Source: Pseudomonadota bacterium (GTDB lineage: Bacteria; Pseudomonadota; Alphaproteobacteria; Rhizobiales; Xanthobacteraceae). From it: 54,337 nucleotides of DNA. The notes under the pieces were generated by a model, which had not been told where the DNA came from, did not search any database, and saw only the letters and a program-made list of their open reading frames with translations. Both the position numbers and the translations under genes were made by a program. Shown piece by piece: positions 8,970-18,053 of the stretch. Each line of letters starts with the position of its first letter. The first letter of the stretch is position 1. The stretch covers positions 1 through 54,337 of the forward strand of contig JAFAFP010000018.1 in assembly GCA_023423415.1 (NCBI GenBank), written 5' to 3'.

Positions 8970-9119
8970 ATGCCGACCTTATTCAGGTTCCTTGTCGTCG
9001 TCGCGATTATCGCCGGTGTGGTCTATGGCGGGATGCTTGCTCTTGCCCTCCTGGTGCAACCGCAGACGCGCGAAATCACCGTGACGATTCCGCCGGACCG
9101 GTTTGCCAAGCAACGCTGA
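8970..9119 (+). CDS. Small single-pass membrane protein
   Basis: A 49-residue reading frame. It starts MPTLFRFLVVVAIIAGVVYG, giving one hydrophobic helix at about residues 5-30, and continues with the polar tail REITVTIPPDRFAKQR. I recall similar small proteins between aroK and xerD in Rhizobiales; this is from memory, not a search. Function unknown. It is 24 bases upstream of xerD and divergent from aroK. Confidence 0.75.
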   Translation: MPTLFRFLVVVAIIAGVVYGGMLALALLVQPQTREITVTIPPDRFAKQR

Positions 9120-9143
9120 TATTGTCCTGCAGGTCTCCTGCCG

Positions 9144-10103
9144 ATGGCCCGTCCCGCCCGCCACCGAGGCGAAGTCGAAATCGAACTCTTTCTTGATATG
9201 CTTGCCGCGGAGCGCGGCGCGCGGCCCAACACGCTGTCAGCCTATCGATCCGACCTCGACGAGTTCAACGACCATGTCACGGCAACCGGCACGCGCATTG
9301 CCAATGCATCGACAGATGACATTCGTGCCTATTTGACCGATCTCTCGCGCCGAGGCCTGGCACCCGCATCGGTTGCGCGAAAATTGTCCGCTGTCCGGCA
9401 GCTTTATCGCTTCCTCTACGCGGAAGGACATCGTGGCGACGACCCGGCGGCAATTCTGGAGGGACCAAAACGCGGTCGCGCTCTGCCGAAGGTCATGTCG
9501 GTATCGGACGTCGATAGACTGATCGGCGTCGCTCGAGAACAGGCAACGCGCGATCCAAAGTCGGCCGCGGAAAACCAACGGGCCGCTCGGCTATATTGCC
9601 TGCTCGAATTGCTGTACGCGACCGGCCTGCGCGTGTCGGAACTCGTCGCCCTTCCGGCCGCCGCCGCGCGGCGGGATCAACGCATGCTGCTGGTGCGGGG
9701 CAAGGGTGGGAAGGAACGCATGGTGCCGTTGAATGAGCCGGCACGGCAGGCGATGGCCGGATACCAGGCCCTTCTCAAGGGCACCAAGAACGAAGGCTCG
9801 AAATGGCTGTTTCCGTCGTTTGGCGAAGACGGTCATCTGTCGCGACAGCATTTCGCGCGCGAACTGAAATCGCTGGCCGTCGCAGCCGGCCTGCGCCCGC
9901 AGGCCGTCAGCCCCCACGTGCTGCGTCACGCCTTCGCCAGCCATCTCCTTCAGAACGGCGCCGACCTGCGGGTGGTCCAGACGCTGCTGGGGCACTCCGA
10001 CATTTCCACAACCCAGATCTACACCCACATCCTTGAAGACCGGCTCAAATCCATGGTCCGGGACCTGCATCCCCTTACGGACGTCCCGCAAGCCGAAGGC
10101 TGA
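9144..10103 (+). CDS. xerD: Tyrosine recombinase XerD
   Basis: Site-specific recombinase that with XerC resolves chromosome dimers at dif. The 319 residues comprise a SAM-like core-binding domain (about 10-100) and a catalytic domain with R163, K187, H258, R261, H284 and the nucleophile Y293 in TQIYTHI. All catalytic residues are present, and the length and neighbours (aroK, accA) match the housekeeping XerD rather than a mobile-element integrase. Confidence 0.94.
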   Translation: MARPARHRGEVEIELFLDMLAAERGARPNTLSAYRSDLDEFNDHVTATGTRIANASTDDIRAYLTDLSRRGLAPASVARKLSAVRQLYRFLYAEGHRGDDPAAILEGPKRGRALPKVMSVSDVDRLIGVAREQATRDPKSAAENQRAARLYCLLELLYATGLRVSELVALPAAAARRDQRMLLVRGKGGKERMVPLNEPARQAMAGYQALLKGTKNEGSKWLFPSFGEDGHLSRQHFARELKSLAVAAGLRPQAVSPHVLRHAFASHLLQNGADLRVVQTLLGHSDISTTQIYTHILEDRLKSMVRDLHPLTDVPQAEG

Positions 10104-10220
10104 CGTTAACGTTCTGCCAAAGCCTGGGCGGGTACCCCTTTGCTTGACTCGCCGCCCCTGACAGGCCATGTGCGCCCGCTGCGGGCCATCCGGCCCGCCA
10201 ATCCGACAGCCAAAGAGACG

Positions 10221-11177
10221 ATGCGTTCTTACCTCGACTTTGAGAAACCGGTGGCCGAACTCGAGGCCAAGATCGAGGAATTGCGCGCCGTTCAGGCCGA
10301 TGGCGGCGAAGTCCAGGTCGACGAGGAGGTCTCACGGCTAGAGGCCAAAGCGTCGCACACCTTGAAGGAGCTCTATGACGCGCTGACGCCGTGGCAGAAA
10401 ACGCAGGTCGCCCGTCACCCGCAGCGCCCGCATTGCCTGGATTTCGTCAATGCCCTGATCGACGATTTCGTCCCGCTGGCAGGCGACCGCAAATTCGGTG
10501 ACGATGACGCGATTGTTGGCGGTTTTGGCCGATTCCGCGGCGAGAGCATCTGCGTCATTGGACACGAAAAAGGTTCTACAACCGAGACCCGGCTGAAGCA
10601 CAATTTCGGCATGGCGCGGCCGGAAGGCTATCGCAAGGCGGTCCGGCTGATGGAAATGGCCGACCGGTTCGACATTCCGGTGCTGGCGCTGGTCGATACG
10701 GCAGGCGCCTATCCGGGCATCGATGCGGAGGAGCGCGGTCAGGCCGAGGCCATCGCCCGCTCGACGGAGGCCTGCCTGAACCTGGGCGTGCCCAATGTTG
10801 CGCTCATCCTCGGCGAAGGCGGGTCGGGCGGCGCGATCGCGATCGCCACCGCCAATCGCGTACTGATGATGGAACATGCCATCTACAGCGTGATCTCGCC
10901 CGAAGGCGCAGCCTCGATCCTGTGGCATGACAGCACCAAGGCGCAGGAAGCTGCGACCAACATGAAAATTACCGCTCAGGACCTCGCCCGCTTCGGCATT
11001 ATCGATGCCATCGTAGCCGAACCGATGGGCGGCGCTCACCGCGATCCGAAGGCAGCGATCGACAAGGCGGCCACGGCTATCGCCTCATCCTTCGCGGAAT
11101 TGAAGAACTTCGATCGCATCACCATCCGGAAGATGCGGCGGGAAAAATTCCTTGCGATCGGGCGGGGCAAGCTCTGA
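10221..11177 (+). CDS. accA: Acetyl-CoA carboxylase carboxyltransferase subunit alpha
   Basis: Alpha half of the carboxyltransferase that makes malonyl-CoA for fatty acid synthesis; partners AccD, AccB and AccC are not in the window. 318 residues starting MRSYLDFEKPVAELEAKIEE, which is the typical family N terminus, so I used the ATG at 10221 (AAAGAG upstream) rather than an in-frame start 81 bases earlier. The LGEGGSGGAIAI oxyanion-hole region and SPEGAASILW are intact. A hairpin terminator follows. Confidence 0.96.
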   Translation: MRSYLDFEKPVAELEAKIEELRAVQADGGEVQVDEEVSRLEAKASHTLKELYDALTPWQKTQVARHPQRPHCLDFVNALIDDFVPLAGDRKFGDDDAIVGGFGRFRGESICVIGHEKGSTTETRLKHNFGMARPEGYRKAVRLMEMADRFDIPVLALVDTAGAYPGIDAEERGQAEAIARSTEACLNLGVPNVALILGEGGSGGAIAIATANRVLMMEHAIYSVISPEGAASILWHDSTKAQEAATNMKITAQDLARFGIIDAIVAEPMGGAHRDPKAAIDKAATAIASSFAELKNFDRITIRKMRREKFLAIGRGKL

Positions 11178-11188
11178 TCACGCGGCAT

Positions 11189-11226
11189 CAAAATACCGTC
11201 GTGCGGTTCCTGCGACGGCATTTTGA
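11189..11226 (+). terminator. Terminator after accA
   Basis: A 13-base inverted repeat, CAAAATACCGTCG (11189-11201) against CGACGGCATTTTG, with one mismatch and an 11-base loop, ends in TTTT. It starts 12 bases after the accA stop, fitting a rho-independent terminator. Confidence 0.65.
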
Positions 11227-11417
11227 GAATTAACCTTACTGTGCATCAGTTTTAAGGAAACACGCTGCGGCCATAATCCCGCCGCCTTGAAAGACTCTAT
11301 TTTCAGCAGTTTTTACTGATCCTTCACTGTGGTATGGTCACAAATTGGGGAACCATGCCGCCCTTGCTAAGCCCGGATTTGGGCGGTAGCAATCGCGTAT
11401 GCGGGGGACAGCCGATT

Positions 11418-12986
11418 GTGGGGGCTAAAGCTTTGACGTTGCGCCCTGATTATCTCCGGACGCTGATGGTATCGGCGGCCCTGGTCGGTGCCGTGGCTTT
11501 GAGCGGCTGCAAAAACGAAGGCAATTTCCCGATTGCAGGAAAGGCGACCGCGCCTGTTCCACCCAAGCTGCTTGCTGACATCGCCGAAAAGAACATGGAC
11601 GTGAGCTCGCCGATTCTCGTGCGAGTATTCAAAAGCGAGTCCGAACTCGAAGTCTGGAAGAAGGATCGCACCGGCCAGTTCGCGCTGCTCAAGACTTATC
11701 CGATCTGCAAATGGTCCGGCGACCTCGGTCCGAAGATCAAGGAAGGCGACCGGCAAGCGCCGGAAGGTTTCTACGACATCACGCCCGGCCAGATGAATCC
11801 GAACTCCCAATTCTATCTGGCCTTCAACATGGGCTATCCGAACGCGTTCGACCGTGCGCATGACCGCACCGGCGCGCATCTGATGGTGCATGGCGATTGC
11901 TCGTCGCGGGGCTGCTACGCGATGACCGATGAGCAAATCTCCGAAATCTTCGCGCTCGGCCGCGAATCGTTTTTCGCCGGGCAAAAGTCATTCCAGGTGC
12001 AGGCCTATCCGTTCCGCATGACGGCGGCCAACATGGCCAAACACCGCAACAATCCGCACATGCCTTTTTGGCGGATGCTGAAGGAAGGCAACGACCATTT
12101 CGAGGTCACCCGCCAGGAGCCGAAGGTTGACGTTTGCGAAAAGCGCTACGTCTTCAACGCGGCGGCTCCGGGTGGCAATTTCTCTCCAATGAGCTTCAGC
12201 CCCAGAGGCAAGTGCCCGGTCTTCGAGGTGCCGCGGGAAGTGGCTGAGGCAGTCCACTCGAAGCAGCGCCACGACGAAATGCAAGTCGCACAGCTTGCCG
12301 CCCGCAACGCTCCGACGGCACCGATCAAGAGCGGCCGGGACGGCGGCATGCACCCGACCTTCATCGCCAAGCTGCGGCCGCACGAAATCACGGACGAGCG
12401 CGGCAACATCAAGCTGGTCGTGGATCGCAACAATCCCAATCCAAGCGTTGTGGCTTACAACACGCCGCAGGTGGACAACGAAATCACCAGTTCAGCTCCA
12501 GCTGCCGCTCCGATCCAGGTCGCCGATGTGCCGCTCCCGCGCAGCGCGCCGCAGACCAAGATCGGCGCACGGCCGGCCGAACCGACTTTCGCCGAGAAGC
12601 TCGGCAACTTCTTCCGCGGCGGTTCGCGCGAGCCGGAAACTGCGCCGCAGACCCGCGTTGCCTCTGCTCAGCCGACCGTTCCCACCACAACTGCTTCGAC
12701 CCACCCGGCTCCGCAACGCGAGACGATCCGATCAAGGGTTTCCCGCGCGATCGGCCTGCGTGGCTCGAGTGAAAAGCAGGCTGAGGTGCCTACCCGGGCG
12801 GCGTCGGCGGCCAGTGCGGCACGGACGCCTAGTGAAACGCCCAAGGTGCAGACTGCGGCGGCGCCGGCTGCAAGCACTGCTCCCGCACAAGCCGCCGCTG
12901 CGACTCCGACCAATAGCGTGATGAGCGGATCACAACCGATTCCGCAGGCGTCCAGCTTCGACAGCCGGTTCAGCGCGTTCCGCTAA
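11418..12986 (+). CDS. L,D-transpeptidase family lipoprotein
   Basis: Envelope enzyme of the YkuD/ErfK family, which makes 3-3 peptidoglycan cross-links or links proteins to peptidoglycan (known). A signal peptide ends in the lipobox VALSGC with Cys31, so it is probably a lipoprotein. The catalytic motif HGDCSSRGC lies at residues 158-166, Cys166 being the expected nucleophile. The last ~180 residues are an Ala/Pro/Thr-rich, low-complexity tail. I chose the GTG at 11418 (GGGGGA upstream) because it gives a normal signal peptide; an in-frame ATG at 11334 would add 28 residues. Confidence 0.88.
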   Translation: MGAKALTLRPDYLRTLMVSAALVGAVALSGCKNEGNFPIAGKATAPVPPKLLADIAEKNMDVSSPILVRVFKSESELEVWKKDRTGQFALLKTYPICKWSGDLGPKIKEGDRQAPEGFYDITPGQMNPNSQFYLAFNMGYPNAFDRAHDRTGAHLMVHGDCSSRGCYAMTDEQISEIFALGRESFFAGQKSFQVQAYPFRMTAANMAKHRNNPHMPFWRMLKEGNDHFEVTRQEPKVDVCEKRYVFNAAAPGGNFSPMSFSPRGKCPVFEVPREVAEAVHSKQRHDEMQVAQLAARNAPTAPIKSGRDGGMHPTFIAKLRPHEITDERGNIKLVVDRNNPNPSVVAYNTPQVDNEITSSAPAAAPIQVADVPLPRSAPQTKIGARPAEPTFAEKLGNFFRGGSREPETAPQTRVASAQPTVPTTTASTHPAPQRETIRSRVSRAIGLRGSSEKQAEVPTRAASAASAARTPSETPKVQTAAAPAASTAPAQAAAATPTNSVMSGSQPIPQASSFDSRFSAFR

Positions 12987-12998
12987 ATTTCAGGATTT

Positions 12999-13028
12999 CG
13001 GCCGGGAGCCTCCCGGCCGTCTCTTCAT
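12999..13028 (+). terminator. Terminator after L,D-transpeptidase gene
   Basis: A perfect 9-base-pair stem GGCCGGGAG / CTCCCGGCC (13001-13019) with a one-base loop in the centre (fold needs a slightly larger loop), followed by GTCTCTTC. It sits between convergent genes, so it could serve either side. Confidence 0.55.
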
Positions 13029-13078
13029 CAATAGCCCTTCGGCAGCTGGCTGAACCTCAGCCTCACGTCGGGTTCGCG

Positions 13079-13666
13079 TCAAGCTCCGCCATTCTTGAGT
13101 TTGATGCGAACCTTGGTGGCAATCGGGCCAGTATCACCGACATCCTCGACATAGGTGACATGGTCGCCGCGCTTCAGGCGGTCAAAGTCACCGCTCAAGA
13201 GCGAGTTGCGGTGGAAGTAAAGCATCCCGCCTTCCTTGTTGATCAGGAAACCGTAATCCTCATCGGGCGTGGTCTCGGCAACCTGACCAAGGAATTCGTT
13301 TCTGGCTTCATGGGTCATCGCCGCGGTCCGGTTCGCGAGCCGTTCCTTGAACTCGCTGAGTTGGCGCGCGGCGATCCTGAAGGCTTCGTTGATCGCGTTA
13401 TTCAGATCAGGCCGCTGAAATTTTCGCTGCAGGCGCTCGGGCTCATGCGCAACGACAATATCCTTGAACCCCGGCACACCGATTTCAATGCGTACAACGG
13501 GGGGGATTGTTTGGGTGGAATTGTTGGCACGCTGGTCGACCCGGACGCGGCAGGATGTCAGTCGGTCGTAGATATCTTCAAGACGGGCGACGTGGTCTCT
13601 GATCTCTGATTCGGCTTTATCGGAACGCTCAATGTTGTGGAAGGCAATTTCGAGAGGAACCTGCAT
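13079..13666 (-). CDS. HPF/RaiA-type ribosome hibernation factor with cold-shock domain
   Basis: The N-terminal ~110 residues have the ribosome hibernation promoting factor fold (VPLEIAFHNIERSD start, then the helix-rich NAINEAFRIAARQL), which binds the 30S decoding region. The C-terminal part (about 125-195) resembles a cold-shock OB domain: DYGFLINKEGGMLYFHRNSLL matches the RNP-type GFGFI...DVFVH pattern. Canonical long HPF has instead a dimerisation tail, so this architecture is different. Start is the ATG at 13666; a GTG at 13675 is possible. Convergent with the transpeptidase gene. Confidence 0.85.
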   Translation of the reverse strand: MQVPLEIAFHNIERSDKAESEIRDHVARLEDIYDRLTSCRVRVDQRANNSTQTIPPVVRIEIGVPGFKDIVVAHEPERLQRKFQRPDLNNAINEAFRIAARQLSEFKERLANRTAAMTHEARNEFLGQVAETTPDEDYGFLINKEGGMLYFHRNSLLSGDFDRLKRGDHVTYVEDVGDTGPIATKVRIKLKNGGA

Positions 13667-13798
13667 GTGTCGCACCCATCATCATTCAGTTGCTTGAGCC
13701 AACGTTCGCAGCCCGGAAATTGTTTCGATGGTTCTTGTCGAGAGGCCTCCTCCAGAATGTGCTGAGAGATAGTGACTGAATTCTGGACCATCGGAAAG

Positions 13799-13832
13799 CA
13801 AAATGGCCGGACTTGCGCCCGGCCATTTTTCT
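13799..13832 (-). terminator. Terminator after secA
   Basis: A 10-base-pair perfect stem AAATGGCCGG / CCGGCCATTT (13801-13828) lies 24 bases past the secA stop. Leftward the stem ends in ATTTT; rightward it ends in ATTTTT, so it could work both ways. The same ATGGCCGGGC core recurs in the hairpins at 36047 and 39135. Confidence 0.7.
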
Positions 13833-13855
13833 CAAATTTCGTTGACGACAGCGGC

Positions 13856-16642
13856 TCAGCCGAACCGGCCGTGGCAATGCTTGTATTTCTTGCCGGAGCC
13901 GCAGGGGCAGACTTCATTTCGTCCAACCTTGCCCCATGTCGCAGGGTTCTTTGGATCGCGTTCGATAACCCGTTGCGCGGCACCGCCAGATGACAACGTC
14001 GCGTTCGCGTAGGACATTTCATCCTCGCCGGTGAACGGATCGACTTTATGCGCTTCCATATACGGAAGCTCCTGTTGCTGATCTTCCGGCGGCGCTTGCA
14101 CCACTTCGACCCGCATCAACTGACCGGTTACACCCTCACGCATGTTCGCGACCATGGCCTCGAACAGCTGGAAGGCCTCGGACTTGTATTCGTTCAGCGG
14201 ATCACGCTGGCCATAGCCGCGCAGGCCAATCACCTGCCGCAGATGCTCGAGCATAATCAGATGCTCGCGCCAGAGATGATCCAGCGTCTGCAACAGCACC
14301 GACTTCTCGACATAACGCATGACCTCAGGGCCATATTGTGCGGCCTTGGCAGCCATGACCTCGTCGGCGCGTTTGAGGATACGTTCACGCACCTCTTCGT
14401 CGGCAATGCCCTCTTCCTTCGCCCAGTCATGGATCGGAAGATCGAGATTGAGGATGTGCTTCACCGCATCGTGCAGGCCAGCAACGTCCCACTGCTCCGG
14501 ATAGGCATTTTCGGGGATGTGCTTGGACACGAGATCATCGATCAGCGCGTGGCGCATGTCCGCGACGGTCTCGGCGACGTTATCGTCCTTCATCAAATCG
14601 ATGCGCTGATCGAAGATGACCTTGCGCTGGTCATTCGCCACATCGTCGTATTTGAGGATGTTCTTGCGCAGATCGAAGTTGCGCGCCTCGACCTTGTGCT
14701 GCGCTTTTTCCAGCGCCTTGTTGATCCAAGGGTGGATAATCGCCTCACCCTCCTTGAGACCGAGCTTGGTCAGCATGCCGTCAAGCTTGTCCGACCCGAA
14801 GATGCGCATCAGATCGTCTTCAAGCGACAGGAAGAACTTGGATCGTCCCGGATCGCCCTGACGTCCCGAACGGCCGCGGAGCTGATTGTCGATACGACGG
14901 CTTTCATGCCGCTCCGTGCCAAGCACGAACAACCCGCCCGCAGCCAGTGACTTTTCCTTCAGTCGCGCGACCTGCTCGCGAATCGCTGCCGAGCGCTTCT
15001 CGAGCTCCTCGCCTTCGAGACCCTGCAGTTCCTGACGGATGCGCATGTCAGCATTGCCGCCGAGCTGAATGTCGGTACCGCGGCCCGCCATGTTGGTGGC
15101 AATGGTGATCGCGCCGGGAACACCGGCCTGCGAAACGATGTAGGCTTCCTGCTCGTGATAGCGGGCATTCAGGATCGCGAAAACCTTGGCCTTCGCCGAC
15201 TTCTCATCGTCGCTGTACAGCTTGGCGAACGCATTGGGATCCGTAAAGTCGTGCTGCTCCCAGCCTTCTTTGCGCAACATCTCGGCCAGTTGCTCGGATT
15301 TCTCGATCGAGGTTGTGCCGACCAACACGGGTTGACCGCGCTTCTTGCAATCGTCCAGCAACGTGACAATCGAACGATATTTCTCGGCGTTCGTACGGTA
15401 GACCTCGTCGTCCTGATCGTCGCGCTGCATCGGGCGGTTAGTCGGCACTTCGACAACCGCCAACTTGTAGATGTCAAAGAACTCGTCCGCTTCGGTCAGC
15501 GCCGTACCGGTCATGCCAGCGAGCTTGTCGTACATGCGGAAGTAGTTCTGGAACGTGATCGAGGCCAGCGTCTGGTTCTCAGGCTGGATCGGCTGGTGCT
15601 CTTTCGCTTCCAGCGCCTGATGCAAACCTTCTGAGTAACGCCGGCCCGGCATCATGCGTCCGGTGAATTCGTCGATGATGACGACCTCACCGTTGCGGAC
15701 GATGTAGTCCTTGTCGCGCTGGAACAGCTTGTGCGCGCGCAGGCCCTGATTGACGTGATGGACGGTCGATACGTTCTCAATATCGTAGAGCGAGTCGGCC
15801 TTGAGCAGGCCGTCGGTGCGCAGCCACTGCTCCATCTTCTCCATGCCCGCTTCTGTGAGGTTCACAGTGCGCTGCTTCTCGTCAACTTCGTAGTCCGACT
15901 TGTCGAGCCGCGGGATATAGGTATCGATGGTATTGTAGAAATCTGAACGGTCGTCGAGCGGACCGGAAATAATCAACGGCGTGCGCGCTTCGTCGATCAG
16001 GATCGAGTCTACTTCGTCGACAATGGCGTAGACATGCCCGCGCTGGGCCATGTCCTCCAGCCGGTACTTCATGTTGTCGCGCAGATAGTCGAAGCCAAGC
16101 TCGTTGTTGGTGCCGTAGGTGATGTCGCAAGCGTAGGCCGCCTTGCGCTCCTCGTCGTCGAGGCCATGGACGATCACACCGGTTGTCAGTCCAAGGAAGC
16201 CGTAGATCTGCGCCATCCATTCGGAGTCGCGTTTGGCCAGATAGTCGTTGACGGTCACGACATGCACGCCCTTGCCGGTGAGCGCGTTCAGATAGACCGG
16301 CAAGGTGGCCACCAGGGTCTTGCCTTCACCGGTCTTCATCTCGGAGATGCCGCCCTCGTGCAGGATCATGCCGCCGATGAGCTGGACGTCGAAGTGGCGC
16401 TGGCCGAGGGTTCGCTTGCCAGCCTCGCGGACGGTGGCGAAAGCCGGAACCAGAATGTCGTCGAGGGTCTTACCTTCCTCGAGCTGCTTCTTGAACTCGG
16501 CCGTCCGGGCGCGAAGCTGCTCATCGGTCAGCTTGGCGAGTTCGGGCTCCAGGGCGTTGATGGCAGCGACGCGGGGCTGATAGCCGCGGATACGCCGGTC
16601 ATTGGCGGTACCAAACAGCTTGCGGGCGACTGCGCCGAGCAT
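13856..16642 (-). CDS. secA: Preprotein translocase ATPase SecA
   Basis: Motor of the general secretion pathway; pushes unfolded preproteins through SecYEG. 928 residues with the full SecA layout: Walker A MKTGEGKT at 102-109, the DEVDSILIDEARTP DEAD-type motif, the preprotein cross-linking domain, NMAGRGTDIQLGG and GRSGRQGDPG of the second nucleotide fold, and the C-terminal zinc motif CPCGSGKKYKHCH that binds SecB or lipid. AAGGA precedes the ATG. Divergent from the parvulin gene. Confidence 0.98.
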   Translation of the reverse strand: MLGAVARKLFGTANDRRIRGYQPRVAAINALEPELAKLTDEQLRARTAEFKKQLEEGKTLDDILVPAFATVREAGKRTLGQRHFDVQLIGGMILHEGGISEMKTGEGKTLVATLPVYLNALTGKGVHVVTVNDYLAKRDSEWMAQIYGFLGLTTGVIVHGLDDEERKAAYACDITYGTNNELGFDYLRDNMKYRLEDMAQRGHVYAIVDEVDSILIDEARTPLIISGPLDDRSDFYNTIDTYIPRLDKSDYEVDEKQRTVNLTEAGMEKMEQWLRTDGLLKADSLYDIENVSTVHHVNQGLRAHKLFQRDKDYIVRNGEVVIIDEFTGRMMPGRRYSEGLHQALEAKEHQPIQPENQTLASITFQNYFRMYDKLAGMTGTALTEADEFFDIYKLAVVEVPTNRPMQRDDQDDEVYRTNAEKYRSIVTLLDDCKKRGQPVLVGTTSIEKSEQLAEMLRKEGWEQHDFTDPNAFAKLYSDDEKSAKAKVFAILNARYHEQEAYIVSQAGVPGAITIATNMAGRGTDIQLGGNADMRIRQELQGLEGEELEKRSAAIREQVARLKEKSLAAGGLFVLGTERHESRRIDNQLRGRSGRQGDPGRSKFFLSLEDDLMRIFGSDKLDGMLTKLGLKEGEAIIHPWINKALEKAQHKVEARNFDLRKNILKYDDVANDQRKVIFDQRIDLMKDDNVAETVADMRHALIDDLVSKHIPENAYPEQWDVAGLHDAVKHILNLDLPIHDWAKEEGIADEEVRERILKRADEVMAAKAAQYGPEVMRYVEKSVLLQTLDHLWREHLIMLEHLRQVIGLRGYGQRDPLNEYKSEAFQLFEAMVANMREGVTGQLMRVEVVQAPPEDQQQELPYMEAHKVDPFTGEDEMSYANATLSSGGAAQRVIERDPKNPATWGKVGRNEVCPCGSGKKYKHCHGRFG

Positions 16643-17014
16643 ACGAAATCCTTCTCTTACGTCTCAGGTGGGCTTTGCCTTAGTCGCATCCGGAACCGCG
16701 GACTACCCTGATTGCGGTGAACAAACACGAAGTTTTGAAACCGCGGGGGGACGTTTAAGGCCGCTTTGACCCTGAAATCAGTCCGGAACGGTGCCCGCCC
16801 GGATCCGAATTGAGCCGGAACGAGTGGTCATTCGGGGTGTGACATCCGGAGAGCCGACGAGAGATAGGAGGGGGTCACTTCCTTGTCAATCTGAAGGCCA
16901 AATGAGGTTATTGCGGAAAATTAAGGGGCCTTTGGCATTGCCAAGCCACAACACGTGGGTAAGTGTCCGCCGCCAATCACTCTGGGCGGCCTTCCATCCC
17001 CAAGGACAGACCTC
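16643..17014. other. Divergent promoter region between secA and parvulin gene
   Basis: 372 bases without a plausible gene. It must hold the promoters for leftward secA and rightward ppi. A short palindrome TTGGCA-TTGCCAA near 16930-16945 may be an operator half-site pair; otherwise no recognisable riboswitch or secretion-monitor leader peptide was seen. Confidence 0.5.
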
Positions 17015-17941
17015 ATGAACAAACCTAAATCTTCGCATCCGACGGTCCAATGGCGGCCGATTGCGACCTTTTGCGCCGCTCTCGCGCTCACCGGACTACT
17101 CACCCTCGGCGTCAGTGCGCAGACCGATCCGGTCGTGGCGAAGGTGAATGGCATCGAGATCAAGGAAAGCGATCTGAAGGCCGCCGAAGAGGATATCGGC
17201 GCCCAGCTTCCTCCGATGGCTCCCGAGGCCAAGAAAGAATACCTCACCACCTATGTCGCCGACATGATCCTCGTGTCCAAGGCGGCCGAAGCCAAGAAGC
17301 TTGGCGACACCCCTGAATTCAAGAAGAAGCTGGAATTGGCCCGCACCAAGCTGCTGATGGAAGCGCTGCTTCAGGACGAGGCCAAGGCCGCTCTCACCGA
17401 CGAAGCAATGAAGAAGGTCTATGCCGATGCCACCAAGGACATGGGCAACGAGCAGGAAGTGAGCGCACGCCACATCCTCGTCGAGTCCGAAGACGAGGCC
17501 AAGGCGATCGCCGCCGACCTCAAGAAGGGCGGCGATTTCGTTGCCATCGCCAAGGAAAAGTCGAAAGACCCCGGTTCCAAGGACAGCGGTGGCGACCTCG
17601 GCTATTTCAGCAAAGACCAGATGGTCCCGGAATTCGCAGAAGCAGCCTTCAAGCTCGACAAGGGCCAAACCTCGGATCCGGTGAAGTCCCAGTTCGGCTG
17701 GCACGTCATCCGCGTTGACGACAAGCGCGCCAAGCAGCCGCCCGCCTTCGATCAGGTGAAGGACCAGATCGAAACCTTCGTGCAACGCAAGGCGCAGGCT
17801 GACCTGATCCAGAAGCTGCGTACCGACGCCAAAATCGAAAAGGTCGGCGACCCAGCCCCGGCCGCGAAGCCGGACGCAGCGAAGCCCGATACTCCGGCTC
17901 CGGCGGCAAAGCCCGACACCAAGGCTCCCGCGAAAAAATAA
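17015..17941 (+). CDS. Parvulin-type peptidyl-prolyl isomerase (PpiC/SurA-like)
   Basis: Periplasmic folding catalyst of 308 residues. The N terminus has a hydrophobic signal (FCAALALTGLLTLGVSAQ) ending near residue 36, then a SurA-like helical N domain, a rotamase domain (about 150-250, with SARHILV, GGDLGYFSKDQMVPEF and FGWHVIRVDD), and a repetitive tail of Ala, Pro, Lys and Asp. The ATG at 17015 has AAGGA eight bases upstream. Its position between secA and argJ suggests help for newly exported proteins. Followed by a strong terminator. Confidence 0.93.
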   Translation: MNKPKSSHPTVQWRPIATFCAALALTGLLTLGVSAQTDPVVAKVNGIEIKESDLKAAEEDIGAQLPPMAPEAKKEYLTTYVADMILVSKAAEAKKLGDTPEFKKKLELARTKLLMEALLQDEAKAALTDEAMKKVYADATKDMGNEQEVSARHILVESEDEAKAIAADLKKGGDFVAIAKEKSKDPGSKDSGGDLGYFSKDQMVPEFAEAAFKLDKGQTSDPVKSQFGWHVIRVDDKRAKQPPAFDQVKDQIETFVQRKAQADLIQKLRTDAKIEKVGDPAPAAKPDAAKPDTPAPAAKPDTKAPAKK

Positions 17942-17957
17942 CTCCGCTCAGGAGGGT

Positions 17958-18000
17958 GAAAAACGGGACGCGGCATCCACCGCGTCCCGTTTTAATTTTG
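17958..18000 (+). terminator. Terminator after parvulin gene
   Basis: A perfect 13-base-pair stem AAACGGGACGCGG / CCGCGTCCCGTTT (17961-17993) with a six-base loop, followed by TTTAATTTT. It starts 20 bases after the stop and is a textbook rho-independent terminator. Confidence 0.85.
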
Positions 18001-18053
18001 TGATCAGACGGCTATGAGATGGCCCGCTCGGATTCCGAAGCACGAGGCCTTTC

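Noticed and set aside
9144..10103. Integrase of a mobile element
   Set aside because: Length, complete XerD motif set and neighbours aroK and accA indicate the housekeeping recombinase; no flanking att-like repeats were seen.
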